A stretch of DNA of 16,305 nucleotides from JBEIFW01 sp044370695 (GCA_044370695.1 JBILVB010000088.1:1-16305), one strand, 5' to 3'; shown: positions 1 to 7,599, numbered from the stretch's first letter. The notes: a model not told the origin generated them from the letters alone. Numbers and translations: made by a program.

Positions 1-1587
1 GTACGAGGGGTCCTGCACGACGGCGTAGCCGAGCGTGTCGAGTCGTCGCGGCGCCCGCACCTGCGGCGCGCTCGACACGGTCGCCGACTGGAGTTGCCAC
101 AGCAGGCTGGCAAGGGCGAGTTCCTCGAACTCCCAGACCGTCCAGTCCTGGCCAAGGTCCAACACCGTGGAGCCGTAGGGGTTGGGTACCGGCGGGTGGA
201 GTTTCGCCACGTCGGACATGTCGACCCGATACAGCCGGTCGTAGGCCTTGCCCTCGACGTACTTGCCCACCATGAGCGAGTAGAACTCGGCGAACCCTTC
301 GACCCACGAGTCGGTGGTCGTCGGATTCCAGACACCCGCATGATTCACCGAGCCGCGCGCCGCCGGCAGCGCATTGCCGAGGATCGCAGCCAGCACGAAG
401 TGCCCGAACTCGTGGTACTCGCGGTTGTCGGGTGCTCCGGGATTGCCAAAGCGGCTCTCCCGGGTGCCGAATGCGATGTACGGCTGGCCGGTCACGGAGG
501 ACCCGTTGCTCGTGGAACCGGCGAAGAACGCCCCGTTGCCGCCGGCGCGCGTGAAGTCGTCGCAGCCGAGCCGCGCATCCACGCACCAGGCCCGCACGGG
601 CAACGGCAACCCGTAGTCGAGGGTGAGGCCGAGTTGGTCGGCGTAGGCCCAGGCCCGGTGGACGTTCTGGTAGATCTCCACGATCGCGGGCCAGTCACCC
701 AACGAGGGCGCCACGGCGATCCAGCGGGGATCCGGGGCACGCAGGTCGAAGTTCTGCTCGCACGTCGGCACGTCCACGATGCGGAACGGTGGTGTCTCCA
801 ACCGTCCCAGCGTCGGGTCGTCGAGTACCCGGAAGCGGCGAGGATCGTGCCCCCAGTCCTCGGTGAGCAGCGTCACGACGATCGCGTCGCGGCGGGAGTC
901 GAACGTGCCACCGGCGGGGTCGTCCCCGATCTCGGCGAAGGAGTACTCGCCGCTCGCGTCCGTGGCGGCGTCCAGCTCCAGCTTCCCGGCCTGCACCCTC
1001 ACGTGGATGTCGGGCACGCCGGCACCGCGGGCATCGACGACCCGGCCGTGCACGTTGCACACCGGGGCGGGCTCGGTTGCGGTGGTCGTGCCCGCACTGC
1101 TGCTGGTGGAGGAGCCTTTGCCCGTCGTGGTCGTGGTCGCCGGTTGCTTCACGCAGACGAACGTGACGGGACCGCCCCATTCCCCCATGGCGGCGCCGGG
1201 CTTGAGCTTGCCGGCCATCGCCCCGCAGACGGGCCGCCCCGTCGAGTAAGGCCCCGACGACTGGTCGATGGAATACGTGAACGTGCCCCCTTCGCCGTCG
1301 GGGAGTTCGACGAAACCCTTGTCGTTGGGCTTGCCGGGGTACAGGAACCACCAGTCGTCCTTGACGGGACCGTTCATCGTGCCGTGACCCGTGGCGTGGA
1401 GCAGGTAGTTCGGGGAGCGGAACGGTTGGTCGAGCGGATCTTTGGCGATCGTGGTCGAGGTCGAGGTCGAGGAACTGCTCGACCCGGGCTGCTGGGCACC
1501 CGCCGGTGGCGCGAACAGCAACAGCAGCAGCACCGACGCGACCGCTGCGGCAGCAGCCCGGCAGGGATCAGTCGACGAAGATCCCAC
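1..1587 (-). CDS. Secreted HEFGH zinc metallopeptidase with carboxypeptidase-regulatory-like domain (partial, C-terminus beyond left edge)
   Basis: The frame is open from a GTG at 1587 to the left edge (529 codons seen, no stop), so the C-terminus is missing. Residues 1-30 look like a signal peptide: R10, then an Ala/Val/Leu core, with likely cleavage after A30 (AGA/Q). Ser/Thr-rich linkers lie at about 31-45 and 150-169. Residues about 175-285 (CNVHGRVVDARGAGVPDIHV onward) resemble a carboxypeptidase-regulatory-like beta-sandwich. HEFGH at 392-396 is a zinc-binding HExxH motif, and GFAEFYS supplies a plausible third ligand, E434, as in gluzincins. The start overlaps the end of the upstream DUF6777-type gene by 20 nt, which suggests coupled translation; GGGGGC just before the GTG could act as a ribosome site. 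The protein probably works outside the membrane. The substrate and peptidase family are unknown to me. The call of an exported HExxH protein is strong; actual proteolysis is inferred. Confidence 0.82.
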   Translation of the reverse strand, partial: MGSSSTDPCRAAAAAVASVLLLLLFAPPAGAQQPGSSSSSTSTSTTIAKDPLDQPFRSPNYLLHATGHGTMNGPVKDDWWFLYPGKPNDKGFVELPDGEGGTFTYSIDQSSGPYSTGRPVCGAMAGKLKPGAAMGEWGGPVTFVCVKQPATTTTTGKGSSTSSSAGTTTATEPAPVCNVHGRVVDARGAGVPDIHVRVQAGKLELDAATDASGEYSFAEIGDDPAGGTFDSRRDAIVVTLLTEDWGHDPRRFRVLDDPTLGRLETPPFRIVDVPTCEQNFDLRAPDPRWIAVAPSLGDWPAIVEIYQNVHRAWAYADQLGLTLDYGLPLPVRAWCVDARLGCDDFTRAGGNGAFFAGSTSNGSSVTGQPYIAFGTRESRFGNPGAPDNREYHEFGHFVLAAILGNALPAARGSVNHAGVWNPTTTDSWVEGFAEFYSLMVGKYVEGKAYDRLYRVDMSDVAKLHPPVPNPYGSTVLDLGQDWTVWEFEELALASLLWQLQSATVSSAPQVRAPRRLDTLGYAVVQDPSY

Positions 1588-3232
1588 AGACGCCCCCGTT
1601 GTAGGCGGTGACCCGCTCCATGGCGGCGAGCAGTTCGGGGGGTTCGTTGGACCCGAAGACCTCCTCGGAATCCATGCGATCCGCCCACCGCGAGATCAGC
1701 TCCATATCGGCCTTGATCTCGGGCGGCGCCAGTCGTGCCAGCTCGCGGTAGGCCCGCTGCACGAAGGTCAGCGCTTCGCCGAGGTCGTCGAAGTTGGCGC
1801 CGGCCCCCTGGTCGATCCAGTACCTCATGGCGGCGCAGTAGCTGACCGAGGGAAGCAGCGTCGGCGCCGGTGCCGTGGTGGGGGCTGCGGTCGTGGTCGT
1901 GGTCGCCTTCGTCGTCGCCGGAGCCGTCGTCGCCGTGGTCGCCTTCGTCGTCGCCGGAGCCGTCGTCGCCGTGGTCGCCTTCGTCGTCGCCGGAGCCGTC
2001 GTCGCCGTGGTCGCCTTCGTCGTCGCCGGAGCCGTCGTCGTCGTGGTCGCCTTCGGGACCGCAGTGGTCGTCGGGGCGGCGCCATCGGCCGTCCCCGCGG
2101 TACCGGTCGGGCGTCCGAACGTTGCGCCGGTGGTCACCTCGACGAGGATGAAGATCTCGACCGGCTGGGGCGCAGGCGCCACGACCACGATCGTGGTCGG
2201 GGTGAACGTCGGCCAGCGGTCGCCGACGTAGGTGGTCTGGTTGGGGATCGGCAGCGGCCTCGTCAGTGGATTGCCGCACAGGCAGCGCGCCCGGGGCACC
2301 CCGAACCGGTCGACGAGCACGGCCGTGCCTCGTTGCAGCACTGCGGGACGAGAGGTGAACTGACCGTTGGCGAACCCGTGGTTCGTGACCCGCGTGTCAC
2401 CGAGGAGCACGACCGGCGTCAGCTCCCGGATGAAGGCCGCGATCTGCGACACCTCGACGCGCGAACCCTGCGACCACCGCAAGGTCGGATCGCTGTTGAG
2501 CGCCTGCGTCCAGGCCCGCGACTTCACCGGGTTGTCGGTGAGGAACGAGATCATCTGCTCCTGATTGCAGGTGGCGTTGTTCTGGGTGCCGCCGTAGAGA
2601 CCCGGCGTCGTCCCCGACGTCGCCGTGATGGCCGCCGCCGCCGTCGTGGGCGGCTCGGTGGTCGTGGTGGCGGCGGTCGTCGTGGTGGCGGCGGTGGTCG
2701 TGGTCGCCTTGGTCGTCGTGGTGGCCGTGCCCGTGGTGGCGGCGGTCGTCGTGGTGCTCGACGTCTTGGCCACGGTCGTGGTCGTCGCACCGGTCGTGGT
2801 CGTCGCACTGGCGGTCGTGGTGGTCTCCGCCTCGGTGGTCGTCAGTGCCGGCACCGACGACGGGGTCGTCGTCGAGCCGCTGGCGTCGTCGTACGGGTCA
2901 GGACCGACCTTGGACGACGGCTCGAGGAAGACCTCACCCGGGCCGAGCGCAACCTGCTTGGTGTCCCCGCCGGAGCGGGTGAGGGCGTAGGCACCGAGGC
3001 CGAGCAGGGCCACGACCAGCACGCCAACGAGCACGACACGACCGCTGACGAGACGCTTCGCGCCCACCCCGCCCGCGCCGCTCCACGGCTGCCCGGGGGG
3101 CATGCCGCTCGGCGGGCCTGCGATGGGACCACTCGGCGGGCCTGCGATGGGACCACTCGGCGGCCCTGCGATGGGACCACTCGGCGGGCCCGACGGCGGA
3201 CCGCTGGGCGGTTGGACATCTCCTGTTTCCAC
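1568..3232 (-). CDS. Membrane-anchored DUF6777-like protein with Pro-rich tail and mucin-like Thr linkers
   Basis: This 554-residue protein starts at GTG 3232, with GAGG a few bases upstream. Residues 7-50 are a Pro/Gly/Ser tail with three copies of an 8-residue GPPSGPIA unit. K59, R60 and R65 precede one membrane helix (about 66-84), so the N-terminus should be inside and the rest outside. Thr-rich stretches (about 119-195 and 385-455) flank a globular domain at about 210-330 containing NQEQMISFLTDNP, DTRVTNHGF and RCLCGNPLT. I recognise these as typical of actinobacterial DUF6777 domains, whose function is unknown. A second small domain (about 461-554, with C466 and C549) resembles the helical C-terminal modules of acidimicrobial lipoproteins; its cysteines may pair. 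The next gene, for a metallopeptidase, overlaps its end. Topology is well supported; the domain name is from memory. Confidence 0.85.
   Translation of the reverse strand: METGDVQPPSGPPSGPPSGPIAGPPSGPIAGPPSGPIAGPPSGMPPGQPWSGAGGVGAKRLVSGRVVLVGVLVVALLGLGAYALTRSGGDTKQVALGPGEVFLEPSSKVGPDPYDDASGSTTTPSSVPALTTTEAETTTTASATTTTGATTTTVAKTSSTTTTAATTGTATTTTKATTTTAATTTTAATTTTEPPTTAAAAITATSGTTPGLYGGTQNNATCNQEQMISFLTDNPVKSRAWTQALNSDPTLRWSQGSRVEVSQIAAFIRELTPVVLLGDTRVTNHGFANGQFTSRPAVLQRGTAVLVDRFGVPRARCLCGNPLTRPLPIPNQTTYVGDRWPTFTPTTIVVVAPAPQPVEIFILVEVTTGATFGRPTGTAGTADGAAPTTTAVPKATTTTTAPATTKATTATTAPATTKATTATTAPATTKATTATTAPATTKATTTTTAAPTTAPAPTLLPSVSYCAAMRYWIDQGAGANFDDLGEALTFVQRAYRELARLAPPEIKADMELISRWADRMDSEEVFGSNEPPELLAAMERVTAYNGGVCGIFVD
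1902..2054 (-). repeat. 36-bp coding minisatellite (4 copies plus a 9-bp partial)
   Basis: Units at 1902-1937, 1938-1973, 1974-2009 and 2010-2045, then a partial copy to 2054. Units 1-3 look identical and unit 4 differs near its end. Each unit is 12 codons and encodes a Thr/Ala/Pro/Lys segment (ATTKATTATTAP register), so copy number can change without breaking the frame. It builds the second Thr-rich linker of the DUF6777-like protein. Confidence 0.92.
3108..3190 (-). repeat. 24-bp coding repeat encoding GPPSGPIA units
   Basis: Units at 3108-3131, 3132-3155 and 3156-3179, with an 11-bp partial copy at 3180-3190. The third unit has one base change in the GGGCC/GGCCC stretch. The unit is 8 codons and makes the cytoplasmic Pro/Gly/Ser tail of the DUF6777-like protein. 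Confidence 0.9.
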
Positions 3233-3351
3233 GCTGCCTCACCACCTGGATCGAACGGTCCGAACGATGGACCAGCGAGCACCGGCGGTTAGGGGGCAAT
3301 AGGTCCCGGGGCGGGCAGCACTTCGTCCATGCGGTGGGCCCCGGCCCCGAT

Positions 3352-3378
3352 GCTCGAGGTGCTCGAGGTGCTCGAGGC
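3352..3378 (+). repeat. 9-bp tandem repeat (three copies) at the edge of a pseudogene
   Basis: Three adjacent GCTCGAGG(T/C) units at 3352-3360, 3361-3369 and 3370-3378. They sit exactly where homology to acyl-CoA synthetases begins on the plus strand, so they may mark a rearrangement point. The rest of 3233-3379 holds only the upstream region of the DUF6777-like gene and no other gene I can see. Confidence 0.7.
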
Positions 3379-3379
3379 T

Positions 3380-3783
3380 CCCCCGGGCCGGATCGGCGAG
3401 ATCGTCCACCGCAGCCCGCAGGCCATGCTCGGCTACTGGGAGGACGAGGCCAAGACCGCGGAGACGTTCCGCAACGGCTGGTTCCACTCCGGCGACCTCG
3501 GCGTCATGGACGCCGACGGCTACCTCACGATCGTCGACCGCAAGAAGGACATGATCAAGACCGGCGGCGAGAACGTCGCCAGCCGCGAGGTGGAAGAGGT
3601 GCTGTTCGGGTTCCCGGCGTCGCCGAGGTGGCCGTGATCGCCTTCGCCCGCGAGCGGCTCGCCGGATACAAGGCCCCGAAGTACGTGACGGTCGTCGACG
3701 CGCTGCCGAAGAACCCGAGCGGCAAGATCCTCAAGCGCGAGCTGCGCCAGACCTCCGCCCACCTCGCCGCCGATCCGGCCTGA
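3380..3783 (+). pseudogene. Acyl-CoA synthetase (AMP-binding family) C-terminal remnant, frameshifted and internally deleted
   Basis: One frame from 3380 reads PPGRIGEIVHRSPQAMLGYW, then FHSGDLGVMDADGYLTIVDR and KDMIKTGGENVASREVEEVL. These are the late motifs of acyl-CoA/AMP ligases: the TGDLG-like motif, the DRxKD hinge and the GGENV motif. After CCGGCG at 3614-3619 the reading must move by one base to continue as VAEVAVI. It then jumps directly to AFARERLAGYKAPKYV and NPSGKILKREL (the segment with the adenylation lysine), ending at TGA 3781-3783. About 35-40 residues normally found between VAEVAVI and the FARERLAGYK segment are absent. Everything N-terminal of the late motifs is also missing. 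Intact relatives are about 500 residues long, so this cannot be functional. No start signal is visible. Confidence 0.85.
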
Positions 3784-3792
3784 CCCGCAACG

Positions 3793-3972
3793 TCACGGTC
3801 GCAACAGACCGAGGCCCTCCCAGGTCCGCCCGAGCACGGTGACGGGGTCGGCGCCGAGCCAGTCGAGCCCGCCGGCGTAGTCGGCCCGTACGTCGGTCGC
3901 GACCCGCTGGTCACCGTCGTCGAGCGCGCCGAGGTCGGCCTCGCCGTACACGCCGCCGCGGACGCCGCCGGC
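3793..3972 (-). pseudogene. DUF1501 family protein, C-terminal remnant
   Basis: Just downstream of the mfd stop, a minus-strand frame ending at TGA 3795-3793 reads VRGGVYGEADLGALDDGD, RVATDVRADYAGGLDWLGA and DPVTVLGRTWEGLGLL. This matches my memory of the last 50-60 residues of DUF1501 proteins, which run (G)xYGxxPxLxxLDxGDLRxTTDFRxVYATVLDxWLGADxxAVLG. The match continues upstream to about 3972 and then runs into the mfd stop codon with no start, so only the end of the gene remains. The usual YATVLD region is slightly altered (YAGGLD). Identification is by pattern, without alignment. Confidence 0.65.
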
Positions 3973-3979
3973 CGCTGGT

Positions 3980-6900
3980 TCAGCGGCGACTCGTGACCAC
4001 CCGGGCGGGGTCGGCGAACGACGGCGGGGCGTCGGTCGGCGGGATCAGCTCCCCCAGGAATCGCAGGACGTGATCCACCGGATCGGCCTTCGGGGCGAGC
4101 GGGACGAACAGCGCTGCGGCCTCGGCCCGGTACACGGCCCGTCGATCGAGCCGCCGCAGCCGCATCTCCTCGGACGCCTTCAGCTTCACGGGGGTCAGCT
4201 TGATCTCCCGCGACGTAGCCGTCACCTCGCGCACCCCGGTACGCCAGCACTCGGCGCGCAGGCGGCCGATGGCCAGGAGTCGCAGTGCCGGTTCGGGGAT
4301 CGGCCCGTACCGGTCCTCCCACTCGGCGCGGATGTCGTCGAGTTCGGCGTGGTCCTTCACCGTCGCGAGGCGACGGTAGGCCTCCAGCCGGAGCTCCTCT
4401 TTGGGGACGTAGTCCGACGGCAGGTGCGCATCGACGGGCAGGTCGAGCTTCACCTCGGCCGGTTCGCTCACCGTCTCGCCCTTCAGCTCGGCGACGGCCT
4501 CGGTGACCATCTGGCAATACAGGTCGTAGCCGACGGCGGCGATGTGGCCGGATTGCGACTCGCCGAGCAGGTTGCCCGCACCGCGGATCTCCAGGTCCCG
4601 CATGGCGATCTTGAACCCCGAGCCGAGCTCGGTCGCCTCGCCGATCGTGCGGAGCCGTTCGTGGGCGTCCTCGGTGAGCGCTGTCTCCCGGGGGTAGAAG
4701 AGGTACGCGTACGCCCGCACCCCCGAACGTCCGACCCGGCCGCGCAGCTGGTGGAGCTGGCCGAGGCCGAGCCGGTGTGCCCCGTCCACCACGAGGGTGT
4801 TCACCGACGGCATGTCGATCCCGGTCTCGATGATCGTCGTGCACACGAGCACGTCGAAGCGCTGCTCCCAGAAGTCGACGACCACCTGTTCGAGGGTGCC
4901 CTCGTCCATCTGGCCGTGGGCGACGGCGACGCGCGCCTCGGGGACCAGCTCGCGCACGCGGGCGGCCTTGTCCTCGATGTCGAGGACCCGGTTGTGGACG
5001 TAGAACACCTGCCCCTCGCGCAGCAGCTCCCGCCGGATCGCCTCGCTCACGGCCCGCTCGTCGTCCTCCCCGACGTAGGTCAGGATCGGCTGACGGTCGG
5101 CCGGGGGCGTGTTGAGCAGGGTCAGGTCGCGGATGCCGGTCAACGACATCTCGAGCGTGCGAGGGATCGGCGTCGCCGTCATCGTCAGCACGTCGACGTT
5201 GGCCTTCAGCTGCTTGATGGCCTCCTTGTGGGTGACCCCGAAGCGTTGCTCCTCGTCGACGACGAGCAGGCCCAGGTCCTTGAAGCGGACGTTCTGCGCC
5301 AACAACCGGTGGGTGCCGACCACGACGTCGACCTCCCCGGCGGCGACGCCGGCGACGACGGCCCGGGCCTGGGCGTCGGTGAGGAACCGCGACAGCACCT
5401 CGACCCGGATCGGATAGCCGGCGAATCGCTCCGAGAACGTCTGGAAGTGTTGTTGCGCCAGCAGCGTGGTCGGCACGAGCACCGCGACCTGTTTGCCTTC
5501 CTGCACGGCCTTGAACGCGGCGCGGATCGCCACCTCGGTCTTGCCGAACCCGACGTCGCCGCACAGCAATCGGTCCATCGGGTGCTCGGACTCCATGTCG
5601 GCCTTCACCTCGACGATGGCCTTGAGCTGGTCCGGGGTCTCCACGTAGGGGAACGCCGCTTCCATCTCGGCCTGCCAGGGCGTGTCCGGTCCGTACGAGT
5701 AGCCCGGGCTCGTCACCCGGCGCTGATAGAGCACGACGAGTTCCTGGGCGATCTCGCGCACCGCCGAGCGGACCTTGGACTTGGCCCGCTCGAAGTCGCT
5801 CCCGCCGAGCTTGTGCAGCGTGGGCGCTTCCCCGCCGACGTACTGGCGCACCGCGTCGATCTGGTCCGAGGGGACGTAGAGCTTGTCGCCGCCCTTGTAC
5901 TCGAGCAGCAGGTAGTCCCGCTCGACGCCCCCGATGGTGCGGGTGACCATGCCTCCGTAGCGGCCGACGCCGTGGTGGTGGTGCACGACGTAGTCGCCCA
6001 CCTTCAGGTCCTCGAAGGCGCCGACCGCATCGCGCCGGCGCGGCCGGGGCCGGCGATGCGCGCGGCGCCGGCCGGTGAGGTCGGCCTCGGTGAGCAGTGC
6101 GATCTTGACCGCCTCGAGCACCACACCGGTGTGTAGGGGGGCCACGACGATCCGGCCGCCCGGGCGGTCCAGCCGGGCGGCGTCGACCCCGCCGGGATCG
6201 ACCACGGGAAACTCGATCCCGTTGTCCCGCAACAGGGCGGCCACACGAGGCGCGCTGCCCGCCCCGTCGGCGGCCACGACCACCCGGTAGCCGTCGCGCA
6301 CCAACCCGGCCAGCCGACCGACGAGCGCTCGACCGTCGCCGGCGGCCGGAGCCCAGCCCACCGCCGTGACCGCCGGGGTCTCCGGCGAGTCGGGCACACC
6401 GAGCACCGACCACGCCGAGGCGGCGACCCCGCCGAGCAGACGATCGGCGTCGAGGTGCAAGCGGGGGAACGTCGAGGTGTCGGCGCCCCAGGTCGTCGCC
6501 AACGAGCGGGCCAGGTCGGCCTCCTCCGCGAGCAGCTCGCCGGCCCGGTCCCGCAGCCGCCGGGGATCGACGAGCAGGACCTGGGCCGACACCGGCAGCT
6601 CGTCGGTGAGCAGCCGCTCGCTCTCCACCAGCCAGGGCAGCCAGGACTCCATGCCGTCGAAGCGCGTGCCTTCGGCGAGTCGCTCCCACTGCTCCCGACC
6701 CCACGGCTCGGCGCCCACGAGCCGGGCCGCCCGGGCGCGCAGGTCGTCGGTGGGGATCAGCTCGCGCGCCGCGTGGATCACGACCTCGTCGAGGTCGGAC
6801 GTCGAACGCTGGTCGGACACCGAGAACGTCGTCAGCCGGTCCACCTCGTCGCCCCAGCAGTCGACGCGCACGGGGGTTTCCGCGGTCGACGGGAACACGT

Positions 6901-7474
6901 CGAGGATCGAGCCGCGCAGCGCGATCTCGCCCCGATGCTCGACGAGCTCCTCCCGGCGGTAGCCGAGATGGACCAGCCGCTCGAGCAGCGCCTGCGGGTC
7001 GTGCTGCTCGCCCCGGCGCACGACGACCGGCCCGAGCTCGGGTCCGTACGGACCGAGCCGTTGCAGGAGTGCCCGGATCGAGGTGACCACGATCGCCGGC
7101 GGGGCCACGTCGGGCGACGACAGCCGGTGGCGCACCCGGAGCCGGCGACCCATCGTCTCCACCGACGGGCTCACCCGCTCGAACGGAAGGGTCTCCCACG
7201 CCGGGAACAGCTCGACGTCGTCGGTGGGGAGGAACTGTACGAGGTCGTCGGCGAGACGCTCGGCCGCCGTTCCCGTCGCCGTGCACACCACGAGGGGTCG
7301 GCGGCCGGTCAGCGCCGTGAGCCCGGCCAGCACCACGGCCCGCGCCGCTTCGGGGACGACGAGCGTTGCGGTGGTGCGCCCGAGCACGCGGGCGAGCGCG
7401 GGCTCGTCGCGCAACAACGGCGCGAGCGCCGACAACGGGGGACCGGACACCGGGGGGTTGGACGGAGCGCGCAT
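3980..7474 (-). CDS. mfd: Transcription-repair coupling factor Mfd
   Basis: This 1164-residue protein has the usual Mfd length and order. Mfd pushes stalled RNA polymerase off damaged DNA and recruits UvrA. The N-terminal UvrB-like region includes ETLPFERVSPS and LDVFPSTAETPVRVD. The RNA polymerase interaction domain is near residue 490-550 (DYVVHHHHGVGRYGG). The superfamily 2 translocase has Walker A GDVGFGKTEV (K645), DEEQ at 740-743, MTATPIPRTLEMSLTGIRDL, TTIIETGIDMP and QLRGRVGRSG near 910. A TRCF-type C-terminal region follows (about 1010-1110). The start is ATG 7474. No clear Shine-Dalgarno is present, but TAGGTT at 7492-7487 lies 12 nt upstream, so the message may be nearly leaderless. 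Upstream it diverges from a membrane protein gene; downstream lie gene remnants. Confidence 0.97.
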   Translation of the reverse strand: MRAPSNPPVSGPPLSALAPLLRDEPALARVLGRTTATLVVPEAARAVVLAGLTALTGRRPLVVCTATGTAAERLADDLVQFLPTDDVELFPAWETLPFERVSPSVETMGRRLRVRHRLSSPDVAPPAIVVTSIRALLQRLGPYGPELGPVVVRRGEQHDPQALLERLVHLGYRREELVEHRGEIALRGSILDVFPSTAETPVRVDCWGDEVDRLTTFSVSDQRSTSDLDEVVIHAARELIPTDDLRARAARLVGAEPWGREQWERLAEGTRFDGMESWLPWLVESERLLTDELPVSAQVLLVDPRRLRDRAGELLAEEADLARSLATTWGADTSTFPRLHLDADRLLGGVAASAWSVLGVPDSPETPAVTAVGWAPAAGDGRALVGRLAGLVRDGYRVVVAADGAGSAPRVAALLRDNGIEFPVVDPGGVDAARLDRPGGRIVVAPLHTGVVLEAVKIALLTEADLTGRRRAHRRPRPRRRDAVGAFEDLKVGDYVVHHHHGVGRYGGMVTRTIGGVERDYLLLEYKGGDKLYVPSDQIDAVRQYVGGEAPTLHKLGGSDFERAKSKVRSAVREIAQELVVLYQRRVTSPGYSYGPDTPWQAEMEAAFPYVETPDQLKAIVEVKADMESEHPMDRLLCGDVGFGKTEVAIRAAFKAVQEGKQVAVLVPTTLLAQQHFQTFSERFAGYPIRVEVLSRFLTDAQARAVVAGVAAGEVDVVVGTHRLLAQNVRFKDLGLLVVDEEQRFGVTHKEAIKQLKANVDVLTMTATPIPRTLEMSLTGIRDLTLLNTPPADRQPILTYVGEDDERAVSEAIRRELLREGQVFYVHNRVLDIEDKAARVRELVPEARVAVAHGQMDEGTLEQVVVDFWEQRFDVLVCTTIIETGIDMPSVNTLVVDGAHRLGLGQLHQLRGRVGRSGVRAYAYLFYPRETALTEDAHERLRTIGEATELGSGFKIAMRDLEIRGAGNLLGESQSGHIAAVGYDLYCQMVTEAVAELKGETVSEPAEVKLDLPVDAHLPSDYVPKEELRLEAYRRLATVKDHAELDDIRAEWEDRYGPIPEPALRLLAIGRLRAECWRTGVREVTATSREIKLTPVKLKASEEMRLRRLDRRAVYRAEAAALFVPLAPKADPVDHVLRFLGELIPPTDAPPSFADPARVVTSRR

Positions 7475-7486
7475 GCGGGAGCGGTC

Positions 7487-7492
7487 AACCTA
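7487..7492 (-). promoter_or_regulatory. Candidate -10 box for mfd
   Basis: TAGGTT on the minus strand, 12 nt before the mfd ATG, fits the actinobacterial TAnnnT -10 pattern. No convincing -35 is visible. Transcription would start about 5 nt before the ATG. Confidence 0.5.
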
Positions 7493-7568
7493 GCGAGTCG
7501 CCTTCGCTGACGCCGTGCGCGGTGGGTCCCGCACGCTGGGCGAACGGTCCGAACGACCCCCCGACACC

Positions 7569-7582
7569 AGGTCGAACGACCT
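7569..7582. promoter_or_regulatory. Perfect inverted repeat in the mfd/membrane-protein intergenic region (operator candidate)
   Basis: AGGTCG-AA-CGACCT: 6-bp arms around an AA spacer. It ends one base before the candidate -10 of the plus-strand gene, a position where a bound repressor would block polymerase. No regulator is known. Confidence 0.4.
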
Positions 7583-7583
7583 C

Positions 7584-7589
7584 TACCCT
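7584..7589 (+). promoter_or_regulatory. Candidate -10 box for the six-helix membrane protein gene
   Basis: TACCCT (TAnnnT) ends 10 nt before ATG 7600. A start site about 6 nt downstream would leave a leader of only about 4 nt. It also argues against more upstream start codons. Confidence 0.45.
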
Positions 7590-7599
7590 CGTGCCTGCC

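Noticed and set aside
94..1611. Long plus-strand open frame antisense to the metallopeptidase gene
   Set aside because: The minus frame has a signal peptide, HEFGH and a domain pattern. The plus frame is His/Arg/Gly-rich with no motif and is a by-product of high GC.
1902..2054. 36-bp repeats considered as a CRISPR array
   Set aside because: The units are directly adjacent with no spacers and are in frame within a coding sequence; no cas genes are nearby.
3252..3267. CGAACGGTCCGAACGA considered as a LexA (SOS) box
   Set aside because: Actinobacterial SOS boxes need GAAC-N4-GTTC inverted halves; here the second half is a direct GAAC repeat.
1442..3292. 616-codon plus-strand frame with long Arg/Gly runs
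   Set aside because: It is the mirror of the Thr-rich linkers and minisatellite of the DUF6777-like gene; no domain is visible.
3555..7286. 1243-codon minus-strand frame overlapping mfd
   Set aside because: It is an out-of-frame reading of mfd, Arg/Pro/Gly-rich without motifs, and continues through the pseudogene region.
7366..7599. N-terminal extension of the membrane protein (upstream in-frame starts)
   Set aside because: The extension is Arg-rich, antisense to mfd, and lies upstream of the likely -10 box at 7584-7589.
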